Shown piece after piece: positions 29,850 through 39,484 of a stretch of 64,000 nucleotides of DNA. Every line of letters begins with the position of its first letter. The stretch's first letter is position 1. The position numbers and the translations under genes were made by a program. The notes beneath the pieces are model-generated. The model did not search any database. It saw only the letters and a program-made list of their open reading frames with translations, and was not told the origin of the DNA. The DNA comes from Methylotenera mobilis 13 (GTDB lineage Bacteria; Pseudomonadota; Gammaproteobacteria; Burkholderiales; Methylophilaceae): positions 1,525,362 to 1,589,361 of the forward strand of contig NZ_KB913035.1 in the NCBI RefSeq assembly GCF_000384255.1, read 5' to 3'.

Positions 29850-30566
29850 CTAAGCCAACAATAAAAATACCGTTGGTTTTTTATGTAGGTCTGGTAAGAC
29901 TGACGCTTTCCATTCCTTTATGCGTTTAGTCACGATAAATTCATCAGCTAAACTAATATTACATGCAACACATAATCTTGTTTCCCCATTACAGTTACTA
30001 ATAATATCTTCTAACATGTGCTGGTTACGGTAGGGTGTTTCTATAAACACTTGTGTTTCTTGCTGTTTTGAACGCTTCTCAAGTTCTTTGAGCTGATTAA
30101 TCCTTGCAGCTTTGTCACTAGGTAAGTAACCCAAGAAAGTAAATCGCTGTCCATTGAGGCCGCTTGCCATCAGGCTGAGTAAAATAGATGAGGGGCCTAC
30201 TAGTGGTGCTACGCGAATGCCTTTTTGATGCGCCAGTGCTGCAAGTTTTGCACCCGGGTCTGCAATACCCGGGCAACCTGCCTCACTCATCAACCCAACA
30301 TCTTTTCCTGCGATTAGTGAGTTAAGCAGTGCTGGTAATTCTCTGTCACTGGTATGCTCGTTTAATGTTTTAAATACAAGCTCACGTATAGGCTTGGCAT
30401 GCTGAATTGCGCCTAGAAAATGGCGTGCGGTTTTTTCATTCTCTACAATAAACTCATCTAGTTGTTGGGCAATCTTTACAACCTCTGTGGGTAACACCTT
30501 AGTGATATTATCCTCACCAAGCGTGACCGGAATAAAATATAGGGTCCCTGTCTTTTTGTTAGCCAT
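29850..30566 (-). CDS. SAM-dependent methyltransferase, tetrapyrrole-methylase (RsmI-like) family
   Basis: A 238-residue member of the tetrapyrrole methylase fold. GTLYFIPVTLGED replaces the usual start, and GLMSEAGCPGIADPGA and APLVGPSSILLSLMASGLNG match the RsmI signature region. Known RsmI 2'-O-methylates C1402 of 16S rRNA. This shorter variant belongs to a side branch common in betaproteobacteria whose target I do not know; a true rsmI may lie elsewhere. The ATG shares a base with the stop of the DUF4139 gene upstream, so the two are probably co-translated. Confidence 0.75.
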   Translation of the reverse strand: MANKKTGTLYFIPVTLGEDNITKVLPTEVVKIAQQLDEFIVENEKTARHFLGAIQHAKPIRELVFKTLNEHTSDRELPALLNSLIAGKDVGLMSEAGCPGIADPGAKLAALAHQKGIRVAPLVGPSSILLSLMASGLNGQRFTFLGYLPSDKAARINQLKELEKRSKQQETQVFIETPYRNQHMLEDIISNCNGETRLCVACNISLADEFIVTKRIKEWKASVLPDLHKKPTVFLLLA

Positions 30567-32011
30567 TAATATTTCACTTGTACACGGTAATTGAGTGTGA
30601 TTTTACCTTCTGCAGGTACGTCAATTTTCCAAACCGCAGTATTACTAGTCGCTTTTTGGCTAGGATGACTCTCTTTGATGATTTTCCAATCTGCAGGAAT
30701 CGGCTCCTGTACTGTGACGGAGACGCGCTCTTTTTTTGCATTTTTAATAACAATCTCGTAAGCACTTTCAAACATGCTGCTAGCTTTAGACGGGCGAGGT
30801 AATATTTTAAAATCAGACTGTTTTTTATCAGCCGTGACGTCAAATGCTTCGCCAAGTTTTAAGCGTACAGTTTCATTTTTTGGCGTATGGTCAATACGGT
30901 CTTCACCTACAAACTGAGCATTACCTTGACTATCTTTTTTGTAAACACGCATAATGCCTTTAGGTAATGGCATACCTAATTTTGCAGCTTCTTTATTATC
31001 GAAATCTACAAACACACTTACTTTTAACTTTTGACCTAAGTCACCATAACTTGAGTTGTAGTAGTAGTCTGAGCCACGCAACACTAGCTCTTTGCGAGCC
31101 GGCACTTGCGAAGCAGAGAGTAGGGCTACTTGCTTGGTTTGGTTCTCTTCAATGGTAGTTTGACGATCTAAGCTATATAGATGATATTCAAGCAACGACT
31201 CTTCAGCCATTGGTGCAACTGCTTCTGCAGCCATGGCCAGCCCTTTTCTCATAGTCATCGCACGAGAGTGATCTTCTTGCACACGGTTAACATCACCAGC
31301 TACCAGCTGTAATTTAGAATTCTGATAGCGAGTGCCACTGGTATTGGTCAGGGTTACCCAACCAGATAAGTCAAGGCTGTCTTCTTTAGGACTTAGTTCA
31401 GCCACGTAATCCGCTTTCCAGTCTAGACCACCTGTTAGGTAGCTCAACTCAACGGATTGCTCACCGACTGTTTTATTAATAACTTTAGTAATTAAAGTAG
31501 GGCGGTCACGCAGATTTTCTGGGACATTGTCATACACAATGCGCCCTGGCACCCCTGTTTCGATACGGTTACCGATTTTCATCACAACGCCATTGTTTGC
31601 AGACAATACAGAAGCTTGTTCGCTCGTTTCTATGCCAGTCGCAGGATTTGTGCTAATGACTCGAACCGTTTTACCTACGTATTTTTCGAGTAGCTTCTGT
31701 GGGGTAAGTAAGTCGAAATCAAAGTTCTGCTCTAGAGTATCAAAGCTTCCCTTATGGCTAATACTACGCAATAACGCTGTTTCAGGCCTGATTTGTGCAC
31801 TTACATCACGTAATGCTAAGTGATTAAGACCACTGTTTAATTTAACTTTACGTTGATCTTTGATTAAAGCTAGATTGTTGTTATAAATGGTGACTGCTAT
31901 AGATTGCTGATCATGTAAGCTACTTGTGATTTCATCTGAGTCTGCGGATAGTACATTAGTTGATAGGACAGAGAGTACACAAAGTACGATAAACTTGTAT
32001 TGATTAGGCAT
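30566..32011 (-). CDS. exported DUF4139 domain protein
   Basis: A 481-residue protein with a signal peptide (about residues 1-23, ending VLSADS). A DUF4139-type beta-rich body follows: SLHDQQSIAVTIYNNNLALI at the start, LTGGLDWKADYVAEL near residue 200, and conserved C-terminal strands ending EGKITLNYRVQVKY. The family has no firm function; distant relatives carry mucoidy-inhibitor (MuiA) names. The start at 32011 is chosen for AAGGAG seven bases upstream and because it places the signal peptide at the N-terminus. It ends where the methyltransferase begins. Confidence 0.78.
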   Translation of the reverse strand: MPNQYKFIVLCVLSVLSTNVLSADSDEITSSLHDQQSIAVTIYNNNLALIKDQRKVKLNSGLNHLALRDVSAQIRPETALLRSISHKGSFDTLEQNFDFDLLTPQKLLEKYVGKTVRVISTNPATGIETSEQASVLSANNGVVMKIGNRIETGVPGRIVYDNVPENLRDRPTLITKVINKTVGEQSVELSYLTGGLDWKADYVAELSPKEDSLDLSGWVTLTNTSGTRYQNSKLQLVAGDVNRVQEDHSRAMTMRKGLAMAAEAVAPMAEESLLEYHLYSLDRQTTIEENQTKQVALLSASQVPARKELVLRGSDYYYNSSYGDLGQKLKVSVFVDFDNKEAAKLGMPLPKGIMRVYKKDSQGNAQFVGEDRIDHTPKNETVRLKLGEAFDVTADKKQSDFKILPRPSKASSMFESAYEIVIKNAKKERVSVTVQEPIPADWKIIKESHPSQKATSNTAVWKIDVPAEGKITLNYRVQVKY

Positions 32012-32071
32012 GACAAACTCCTTCTTGGTGAGAGTGGGTAAATCTGGCAACAGTTAAGAACATTTATTCAT

Positions 32072-32653
32072 TTATATCACTGACACGCCTTCTTGGTTAA
32101 GCATATTGATTAAAGCAATCAAAGGTAAGCCAATCAATGCATTGGGATCCTCACCTGTCATTTTTTCGATTATTGCAATGCCCAGTCCTTCTGATTTTGC
32201 ACTGCCAGCGCAGTGATAAGGCTGTTCTTTTAAAAGATAACTTTCAATTTGCGCATCGGTTAGGTTTCTAAATTGCACAATGTAAGGCACAACGGTCGCT
32301 TGCATATGTTTTGTTCTTGCATTGTATAGACATAATGCGCTATGAAAGATAACTTCTCTGCCACGCATTAATCGTAGTTGCTTGGTTGCATTATCATGAT
32401 TCAATGGCTTACCTAATTGTATGTTATCGAGTGTTGCCACTTGATCGCATCCAATAATAAGAGCATCTGCATGGGTAGCGCCTATCTTTATTGCCTTATC
32501 TTTAGCTAGTCTTAAGGCGGTATCTTGGGGCAATTCACCTTCTAGTTGTGTTTCATCAACATCTGGTGAAATGCAATTAAAGGGAATTTGTAAACGTGTT
32601 AATAGCTCACGTCTGTAGATTGAAGATGAGGCTAATATCAAATTATTTTGCAT
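32072..32653 (-). CDS. Maf-family nucleotide pyrophosphatase (YceF type)
   Basis: House-cleaning pyrophosphatase for non-canonical nucleotides. The start [17 protein letters not shown], the acidic [10 protein letters not shown], catalytic-Asp region IIGCDQVA, and C-terminal [18 protein letters not shown] with [11 protein letters not shown] define Maf. YceF homologues hydrolyse m7GTP, and the GLG after the C-terminal Glu favours that group over the dTTP/UTP group (inference). It has 193 residues from the ATG at 32653; a TTG two codons upstream is less likely. yceD-rpmF-plsX, the usual neighbours of yceF, lie 4 kb away on the other strand. Confidence 0.88.
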   Translation of the reverse strand: MQNNLILASSSIYRRELLTRLQIPFNCISPDVDETQLEGELPQDTALRLAKDKAIKIGATHADALIIGCDQVATLDNIQLGKPLNHDNATKQLRLMRGREVIFHSALCLYNARTKHMQATVVPYIVQFRNLTDAQIESYLLKEQPYHCAGSAKSEGLGIAIIEKMTGEDPNALIGLPLIALINMLNQEGVSVI

Positions 32654-32667
32654 GGTCAATAAAGCTA

Positions 32668-32700
32668 ATAAAAAAGCCGACAGTAGATATCCGTCGGCTT
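32668..32700 (-). terminator. intrinsic terminator after the carboxyltransferase gene (minus strand)
   Basis: AAGCCGAC and GTCGGCTT (8 bp, 11-base loop) are followed on the minus strand by TTTT. It ends the two-gene carboxylase unit and sits just before maf. Confidence 0.82.
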
Positions 32701-32722
32701 GGTTTGTTAATTAATACATTCG

Positions 32723-34570
32723 TTATTCTGGTTGAATTTCAAGTAAAGATTCATCAGGAGTCACTGTATCACCTTTCACAGCGTGCACGGCAACGACAAC
32801 GCCGGTAGTCGATGCTTGAATTTCGTTTTCCATTTTCATGGCCTCAATTACCAGTACTCCATCGCCAGCTTTTACCTTGTCGCCAACTTTTACCTTAACA
32901 GCAACAATTGTACCTGGCATTGATGTTGTCACATGGCCAGCATGTGATGGACGAGGGCGACCGCTACTTGTATTGTTAGCAAGTTTCTTTTTGCTACCAC
33001 TACTTGCTGAGCCATCGTTAGAAATCTCAATTTCACTGAGTGTTTCTACAATCACTTCTTCCGCGATACCATCAATCGACACAAAGTAAGGGCGCTGCTC
33101 TTCACCTGCATGGCCACTGCCTGTAACGTTAATATGGAATGTTTCACCATGCAAGGTCACTTTAAACTCATTCGGCGCAAATCTTGGACCACTAGATTGA
33201 ATAGTATTTTTATCTAACAACACTTCAGGCGTTAATGAACCAGCATTGCGCTCTTGTAGATAAGTTTGGCCAATATCTGGGAACATAGCATAAGTCAGCA
33301 CATCCTCTTCTGATTTAGCAAAACGTTCGGCTTCATTAGTCAGCCTAGCCATTTCTGGCTTTAACAAATCAGCTGGTCTACAGTTTACTACTTCTGCGTC
33401 ACCAACCGCTTGTTGCTTAATAACTTCATTAACAGCTGCCGGTGCTTTTCCGTATTGCCCGAGGAAGTAGTTTTTAACTTCATTCGTGATTGATTTATAA
33501 CGCCCGCCAGTCATGACGTTAAGTACAGCTTGCGTGCCTACAATTTGAGAAGTTGGCGTCACCAATGGAGGATAGCCTAAGTCCTCACGTACTCTTGGTA
33601 TTTCTAGCAATACCTCATCCATTTTATTCAGAGCACCTTGCTCTTTTAATTGGTTAGATAAGTTTGAAATCATGCCCCCAGGAATTTGGTTCACTAAGAC
33701 TCGGGTATCAACGCCAGTGAATTCACTTTCAAACTGCCAGTATTTCTTACGTACTTCCCTAAAGTAAGCTGTGATCTCTTGTAGCGCACCCAAGTCTAGG
33801 CCCGTGTCGTATTCTGTGCCTTGTAATGCAGCTACTAAACTTTCTGTAGAAGAGTGGCTCGCACCTTCACCAAAAGAAGAGTTACATGTATCAATAATGC
33901 TTGCACCGGCTTCAATACCTTTTAGCAGGCTCATTGCAGATAAGCCAGAAGTTGCATGGCTGTGTAATTGAATTGGCAGGTTCACTGAGCTACGCAAAGC
34001 TTTGACTAAGTCACCTGTACTTTGAGGTGTTAGTAAACCGGCCATGTCTTTAATCGCAATCGTGTCGCAACCCATCGCTTCGAGTTCTTTTGCCAAGCCT
34101 ACAAAGTAAGTAACATCATGTACTGGGCTAGTTGTATAAGCAATAGCACCTTCGGCATGTTTGCCAAGCTGCTTAACAGCTTCTACAGATGTTTTGATAT
34201 TACGTAAATCATTCATTGCGTCAAAAATGCGGAAAACATCAACACCATTGTCTGCAGACTTCTGAACAAATGCACGCACAACATCATCTGAGTAGTGACG
34301 GTAACCTAGTAAATTTTGACCGCGCAATAACATTTTAATGCGGCTATTTGGAAGTGCTTTACGTAATTTAGCCAAGCGCTCCCAAGGATCTTCCCTGAGA
34401 AAGCGTACACATGCATCGAATGTTGCACCACCCCAAGCTTCAAGCGACCAAAAACCGATCGCATCAAGCTTTGCACAAATCGGTAGCATATCGTCAGTAC
34501 GCATGCGAGTTGCAATAAGCGACTGATGCCCATCGCGTAAAACTAGTTCAGTAACAGATACTTTTGCCAT
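32723..34570 (-). CDS. oadA: pyruvate carboxylase subunit B / oxaloacetate decarboxylase alpha-type carboxyltransferase
   Basis: A 615-residue biotin-dependent carboxyltransferase. The HMGL-like TIM barrel begins VTELVLRDGHQSLIATRMR. The metal-ligand segment LPIQLHSHATSGLSAM is near residue 200, and a PYC/OAD central domain follows. A flexible Gly/Ser/Asn-rich linker (about 520-545) leads to a biotinyl domain with EAMKMENEI, where the lysine carries biotin. The adjacent upstream gene supplies biotin carboxylase and no OadB/OadG sodium-pump genes are present. The pair is therefore most likely a two-subunit (PycA/PycB) pyruvate carboxylase making oxaloacetate. Confidence 0.88.
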   Translation of the reverse strand: MAKVSVTELVLRDGHQSLIATRMRTDDMLPICAKLDAIGFWSLEAWGGATFDACVRFLREDPWERLAKLRKALPNSRIKMLLRGQNLLGYRHYSDDVVRAFVQKSADNGVDVFRIFDAMNDLRNIKTSVEAVKQLGKHAEGAIAYTTSPVHDVTYFVGLAKELEAMGCDTIAIKDMAGLLTPQSTGDLVKALRSSVNLPIQLHSHATSGLSAMSLLKGIEAGASIIDTCNSSFGEGASHSSTESLVAALQGTEYDTGLDLGALQEITAYFREVRKKYWQFESEFTGVDTRVLVNQIPGGMISNLSNQLKEQGALNKMDEVLLEIPRVREDLGYPPLVTPTSQIVGTQAVLNVMTGGRYKSITNEVKNYFLGQYGKAPAAVNEVIKQQAVGDAEVVNCRPADLLKPEMARLTNEAERFAKSEEDVLTYAMFPDIGQTYLQERNAGSLTPEVLLDKNTIQSSGPRFAPNEFKVTLHGETFHINVTGSGHAGEEQRPYFVSIDGIAEEVIVETLSEIEISNDGSASSGSKKKLANNTSSGRPRPSHAGHVTTSMPGTIVAVKVKVGDKVKAGDGVLVIEAMKMENEIQASTTGVVVAVHAVKGDTVTPDESLLEIQPE

Positions 34571-34626
34571 ATTTTTAATCTATCAATTCAAAGGTTAAAA
34601 TTAATTTTTAATACTTGGAAATCTTG

Positions 34627-36045
34627 TTAAATACCTTCATGCGCAGCAATCACCGCTGAAATCGCTGCCGCAATCAGTTCGGGCGGGATTTCATTAGCAT
34701 AGTTCGCTAATTCAGGGTGTGCTTCTACAAAACTGGTATTAAACTCTGCAGCCCTAAACTCAGGATGCTTAAGAATCTCTTGGTAATAAGGAATAGTGGT
34801 TTTGACACCATAAATAATCATATCGTCTAGCGCTCGACGACCACGTTCAATAACACCTTCCCATGTGAGTGCCCATACTGTCAGTTTTGCACACATAGAG
34901 TCATAGTATGGCGGTATCACATAACCGCTAAATATCGCTGCATCCATACGCACACCAGGGCCGCCTGGCGCATAATACCTTGTAATTTTACCAAAACTTG
35001 GCAGGAATCCATTTTTTGGATCTTCCGCATTAATGCGGAACTCCATTGCGTAACCCCTAAAGGACACGTCTTTTTGTTTGTACTGCAAAGGCAAGCCATA
35101 AGCAACACGAATTTGCTCCTGAACAATATCAATACCTGTGATCGTTTCCGTCACAGTATGTTCCACTTGCAAGCGTGTATTCATTTCCATGAAATAGAAG
35201 GTATTGTCAGAATCAAGCAGAAACTCAACAGTGCCTGCATTTTCGTATCCAACTGCCTTAGCTGCTTTTACTGCCAATCCACCAATATATTCACGCTGCG
35301 CTTGAGAGAGTTGAGGTGATGGTGCAATTTCAATTAATTTTTGGTTACGGCGCTGTATTGAGCAGTCACGTTCAAATAAATGAATGGCGTTGCCTTGTGA
35401 GTCAGCCAACACTTGAACTTCAATATGACGCGGGGAAACTACGCACTTTTCAATAAACACCTCAGGTTTACCAAAAGCTTTACTTGCCTCACTAATCACC
35501 CGATCGTAATTACCTAATAATTCTTTTTCACTATCACAGCGACGAATACCACGACCACCACCACCATTCGTTGCTTTAAGCATAATTGGATAACCAATTT
35601 TATTGGCTAGCGTAACCGCTTCTTCAAGGTCTTTTAAATTGCCATTGCTACCAGGTGTGCATGGAATGCCAGCCTTGGTCATTGCGTTACGTGCTTGAAT
35701 CTTGTCACCCATTTGACGAATTACATCAGCGTTTGGGCCAATAAATTTAACGCCACGACGTTCACAAATCTCAGCTAATTCTGGGTTTTCTGACAAAAAT
35801 CCATAGCCAGGATGTAATGCATCACAGCCCGCAGCAACGGCTAGATTCACAATATTATGTGCATTGAGGTAGCCTGCAACAGGGTCTGCACCAATATGAT
35901 ATGCTTCATCTGCTTTTTTAACATGTAAAGCTTGGCGGTCTGCATCTGTATAAATCGCAACTGATTTGATGCCCATTTCAGAGCATGCGCGCACAATACG
36001 CACTGCAATTTCACCGCGGTTAGCAACTAGAATTTTTTTGAACAC
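34627..36045 (-). CDS. pycA: biotin carboxylase subunit (pyruvate carboxylase subunit A)
   Basis: ATP-grasp biotin carboxylase, 472 residues. It carries KKILVANRGEIAVRI at the start, LHPGYGFLSENPELAE near residue 80, the glycine-rich ATP loop KATNGGGGRGIRR near 159-171, and FMEMNTRLQVEHTVTE near 285. It starts with GTG at 36045. It could be named accC2; the pairing with the carboxyltransferase 56 bases downstream indicates pyruvate rather than acetyl-CoA as substrate. An anaplerotic pyruvate carboxylase would suit a one-carbon metaboliser (inference). Confidence 0.87.
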   Translation of the reverse strand: MFKKILVANRGEIAVRIVRACSEMGIKSVAIYTDADRQALHVKKADEAYHIGADPVAGYLNAHNIVNLAVAAGCDALHPGYGFLSENPELAEICERRGVKFIGPNADVIRQMGDKIQARNAMTKAGIPCTPGSNGNLKDLEEAVTLANKIGYPIMLKATNGGGGRGIRRCDSEKELLGNYDRVISEASKAFGKPEVFIEKCVVSPRHIEVQVLADSQGNAIHLFERDCSIQRRNQKLIEIAPSPQLSQAQREYIGGLAVKAAKAVGYENAGTVEFLLDSDNTFYFMEMNTRLQVEHTVTETITGIDIVQEQIRVAYGLPLQYKQKDVSFRGYAMEFRINAEDPKNGFLPSFGKITRYYAPGGPGVRMDAAIFSGYVIPPYYDSMCAKLTVWALTWEGVIERGRRALDDMIIYGVKTTIPYYQEILKHPEFRAAEFNTSFVEAHPELANYANEIPPELIAAAISAVIAAHEGI

Positions 36046-36370
36046 GTAGGTAAGCCTTAATTTTATTAAATAACGTTACAAAATCGATGCAATTGTAACA
36101 TGGGAGCCTTGATTGCTAAATCCCTAGCGCAAATTTTAGCGCCGAATTAAGCGCTAAAAGTGATTTTCATTGTCTTTAGATCTTTATACTGGTTAAAGCC
36201 TTGTCAAATTTTATATGGATTTATTCTGACGAGTTGTAAATGCAGATGCTCTGAGCGCTTGATATCCGCTGTTTAATTGCGCTCGATACTATAATAGTTA
36301 ACATCTATTGCAAATTATCTAGGATAATTTTACAAACTTTAATCTTACTCATTAACTCAAGAACAGAAAT
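36046..36370 (+). promoter_or_regulatory. 325-bp divergent control region between pycA and yceD
   Basis: No gene is visible. It contains a perfect 9-bp inverted repeat (TTTTAGCGC at 36134-36142 and GCGCTAAAA at 36151-36159), with a further GCGC-bearing half-site TAGCGC just upstream. A perfect TATAAT at 36290-36295 could be the -10 of the yceD-rpmF unit, but no good -35 is at the right distance. The repeat could be a regulator site for the carboxylase unit. Confidence 0.4.
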
Positions 36371-36922
36371 ATGACTAATCAAACCTTTATAATTGACAAC
36401 CTTGCTTTTGCAGCACGTGGTGAGCGCTTGGAGGTTAGTCTTCCGCTAACGGATTTCCCTAGATTGAGTGAGCTAATTGAGTCTCAGTTTGCAGAGGCCG
36501 GTGCGATTAAAAAGCATGCCGATGTTGCTAGCGATAATGAAGAGAGGCATGTGAGCTTTACTTTAACTGGTGAGAAAAATGTACTGGGTCAGTGTTATTT
36601 GCACTTGGCGTTAAATGCAAGCCTAATCACCTCTTGTCAGCGTTGCTTATCACCTATGCCTTTAAGTCTTGCACTCAACTTTCACTATTTAGTCAGTGAT
36701 GTAGAGGCTAGTCCGCTGGATGATGTAGAAGCGTCAATTGGTGATGATTTTGATCTGCAAGAAGCGAGTCAGGAAATGGATGTGAAACTGCTTGTCGAAG
36801 ATGAGGTGATACTGGCACTACCAATAGCACCTGTCCACGACAATGACTGCGCTCCAGTCACAATGCAAAGTGGTGAGAAACCTAATCCATTTGCCGCATT
36901 AAAGGGTTTAATTAAATCGTAA
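36371..36922 (+). CDS. yceD: YceD family (DUF177) large-subunit rRNA accumulation protein
   Basis: A 183-residue DUF177 protein, implicated in 23S rRNA accumulation. Conserved parts are LVEDEVILALPIAPVHD near the C-terminus followed by NPFAALKGL, and a CQRCLSPMP pair of cysteines (CxxC) near residue 95. Acidic in its second half. It is always next to rpmF, as here (154 bases downstream), ahead of plsX-fab genes. Confidence 0.9.
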   Translation: MTNQTFIIDNLAFAARGERLEVSLPLTDFPRLSELIESQFAEAGAIKKHADVASDNEERHVSFTLTGEKNVLGQCYLHLALNASLITSCQRCLSPMPLSLALNFHYLVSDVEASPLDDVEASIGDDFDLQEASQEMDVKLLVEDEVILALPIAPVHDNDCAPVTMQSGEKPNPFAALKGLIKS

Positions 36923-37076
36923 AATATACATTATTGGCTGACAAAACTTATGTTTTGTATTATCATTACGGGTTAGTTATTTAGTGTAATCTTAAATTAG
37001 TGATGCGTTATTCATTTTATTGCATCGATTTACAAGTAATTGAGATGATGTTTTAATCATTTTATTGGAGTTTATT

Positions 37077-37256
37077 ATGGCAGTTCAGCAAAACAAAAAG
37101 ACACCTTCAAAGCGCGGTATGCACCGTTCGCACGACTTTTTGACAAATCCACCATTAGCAGTTGAGCCAACTACAGGCGAGACACACTTGCGTCACCATA
37201 TTAGTCCTAATGGCTACTACCGTGGCCGTAAAGTATTGCCATCAAAAGGCGAGTAA
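37077..37256 (+). CDS. rpmF: 50S ribosomal protein L32
   Basis: A 59-residue basic protein starting [20 protein letters not shown], the hallmark of L32, and ending [21 protein letters not shown] precedes the ATG at 37077; an in-frame TTG four codons earlier overlaps that site and is rejected. It carries no zinc-binding cysteines (a C-minus L32). Followed by a strong terminator. Confidence 0.96.
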   Translation: MAVQQNKKTPSKRGMHRSHDFLTNPPLAVEPTTGETHLRHHISPNGYYRGRKVLPSKGE

Positions 37257-37319
37257 TTTTACTCGGCTAACAATCTCACTAACAATGTTGGTTTAGATTG
37301 ATTTCTTAGGCAGTACAGG

Positions 37320-37361
37320 AAACATAACGCCGCTCCATTTGTTTGGAGCGGCGTTATGTTT
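37320..37361 (+). terminator. strong hairpin terminator between rpmF and plsX
   Basis: An 18-bp perfect stem (arms 37320-37337 and 37344-37361, core ACGCCGCTCC / GGAGCGGCGT) with a six-base loop, followed by only a short T-run. It lacks a long U-tract, so it could also be an mRNA-stabilising hairpin. Confidence 0.75.
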
Positions 37362-37445
37362 TAATGGTTTAGCCATATTAATCTTGTTGTCAAATCGGCA
37401 ACATATGTCAATTAAAACCTTACTATTTAAGTCGAGAAAAAAGTA

Positions 37446-38507
37446 ATGGATATTACAATTGCAATTGACGCAATGGGTGGTGATCATGGCCCCCACGTCA
37501 CAGTGCCAGCAGCATTAAGAGCATTGGATTCAGATCCTCAGCTAAATGTTGTGCTGGTCGGATTGACTGATGCAATTGAAGCTGAACTCAAAGCACATAA
37601 AGCAGCAGTTAACCCTCGTTTGCGCATTCATCATGCAACAGAAGTTGTCACCATGGATGAATCTCCACAAAGTGCGCTAAAAAATAAGAAAGACTCGTCT
37701 ATGCGAGTTGCCATTAATTTAGTGAAAAGTGGTGAAGCTAATGCGTGCGTGAGTGCCGGTAACACAGGTGCACTCATGGCAACAGCTCGTTTTGTATTAA
37801 AAACTTTACCAGGTATTGATCGTCCAGCAATCGCTTCGGCGTTACCTAGTGAAAAGGGTAACACCTATATGCTAGATTTAGGTGCAAATGCTGATTGTAC
37901 CGCTGAGCATCTTTATCAGTTTGCAATTATGGGAGCAATGCTGGTAAGTTGCGTAGAGCATAAAGAGCGTCCGACGGTAGGCTTACTCAATATCGGCTCA
38001 GAAGACATTAAAGGTAATGAGGTTGCTAAGCAGGCAGGTGAGTTACTTAAAGCAAGTCACTTAAACTTTTATGGCAATGTTGAAGGTGATGATATCTTTA
38101 AGGGCACTACAGATTTAGTGGTTTGTGATGGATTTGTTGGTAACGTATCATTAAAAACCACGGAAGGCCTAGCTCACATGATGGGTAAGTTCTTAACTCA
38201 AGAGTTCAAAAAAAGCTGGTTGACTAAACTAATGGCGCTTTGCGCGATGCCTGTACTCAAAGCTTTTAAAAAGCGCTTAGATCCACGTCGTTACAATGGT
38301 GCAAGCTTCTTAGGCTTGCGCGGCATTGTGGTAAAGAGTCATGGTGGCGCAGATCAAGTTGCCTTTTTCTCAGCAATTCATGTAGCGATAGAAGAGGCTC
38401 GTAGTGGGGTGTTGCGCCGCATTACAGAGCAGCTGGAAATTGAACATTTACAACCGAGTGCTGCTGTAAAAGGCTCGGCTGTAAAACACTCTCAGGATAT
38501 GCAATGA
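37446..38507 (+). CDS. plsX: phosphate acyltransferase PlsX
   Basis: Converts acyl-ACP to acyl-phosphate for phospholipid synthesis. [20 protein letters not shown] starts the protein. [12 protein letters not shown] near residue 100, [14 protein letters not shown] near 143 and [13 protein letters not shown] near 228 are signature parts. Length 353. Its last codons overlap fabH by four bases. Confidence 0.96.
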   Translation: MDITIAIDAMGGDHGPHVTVPAALRALDSDPQLNVVLVGLTDAIEAELKAHKAAVNPRLRIHHATEVVTMDESPQSALKNKKDSSMRVAINLVKSGEANACVSAGNTGALMATARFVLKTLPGIDRPAIASALPSEKGNTYMLDLGANADCTAEHLYQFAIMGAMLVSCVEHKERPTVGLLNIGSEDIKGNEVAKQAGELLKASHLNFYGNVEGDDIFKGTTDLVVCDGFVGNVSLKTTEGLAHMMGKFLTQEFKKSWLTKLMALCAMPVLKAFKKRLDPRRYNGASFLGLRGIVVKSHGGADQVAFFSAIHVAIEEARSGVLRRITEQLEIEHLQPSAAVKGSAVKHSQDMQ

Positions 38508-39448
38508 TATTTTCTCGTATAGCAGGTACCGGTAGTTATTTGCCAACCAAAGTGCTTACCAATGCTGATTTAGAGCGTATGGTAGATACCACCGATGAAT
38601 GGATTTTTACACGCACTGGCATCCGTGAGCGCCACATTGCCGCAAAAGATGAGTTTACAAGTGACTTGGCGTTTCAAGCAGCGAAAAATGCGATAGCAAG
38701 TGCTGGAGTTACTGCAAGCGATATTGACCTAATTATTGTTGCAACTACCACACCAGATAAGGTCTTTCCAAGTGTAGCTACGATGGTGCAAAAGAAATTA
38801 GATATTTCTGGATGCCCCGCATTTGATATTCAAGCCGTTTGCAGTGGCTTTGTTTACGCGCTTGCAACCGCTGATAATTTCATTAAAGCTGGTGGTGTTA
38901 AATGTGCGTTAGTGATTGGTGCCGAAACGTTCTCGCGCATCACTGATTATACGGATCGTGGCAATTGTATTCTTTGGGGTGATGGAGCTGGAGCTGTGAT
39001 TTTACAGGCATCTAACGAGCAGGGTGTTATCTCTACGCATTTACATGCGGATGGAAGATACGAAAACATGCTCCATGTACCGCGTAATGAAGATAAGCCT
39101 GATACTGTCGTAATGGAAGGAAATTCCGTATTTAAAATGGCAGTCAATACTTTGGATCAGATTGTTGATGAGACACTTGCTGCGAATAATATGCAAAAGT
39201 CTGATATCGACTGGCTAGTGCCACATCAAGCTAATATTCGTATATTACAGGCGACTGCTAAAAAGTTAGACATGAGTATGGATCGTGTAGTGGTGACTGT
39301 AGATAAGCACGGTAATACCTCAGCAGCTTCTATTCCTTTAGCACTAGATACAGCAGTAAAAGATGGTCGCATCAAGCGCGGAGACGTGATACTGATGGAA
39401 GCTTTTGGTGGAGGATTCACCTGGGGCTCTGCACTAATTAAGTACTAA
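38504..39448 (+). CDS. fabH: beta-ketoacyl-ACP synthase III
   Basis: Starts fatty-acid synthesis by condensing acetyl-CoA with malonyl-ACP. The catalytic triad is visible: Cys in [10 protein letters not shown] (about 112), His in [11 protein letters not shown] (about 244) and Asn in GNTSAAS (about 274). TGIRERHI is the typical N-terminal segment. Length 314. It overlaps plsX (ATGA), which implies coupled translation. Confidence 0.97.
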   Translation: MIFSRIAGTGSYLPTKVLTNADLERMVDTTDEWIFTRTGIRERHIAAKDEFTSDLAFQAAKNAIASAGVTASDIDLIIVATTTPDKVFPSVATMVQKKLDISGCPAFDIQAVCSGFVYALATADNFIKAGGVKCALVIGAETFSRITDYTDRGNCILWGDGAGAVILQASNEQGVISTHLHADGRYENMLHVPRNEDKPDTVVMEGNSVFKMAVNTLDQIVDETLAANNMQKSDIDWLVPHQANIRILQATAKKLDMSMDRVVVTVDKHGNTSAASIPLALDTAVKDGRIKRGDVILMEAFGGGFTWGSALIKY

Positions 39449-39484
39449 TATTCAATTAACTATATAGATAATATAAAGTAATTT

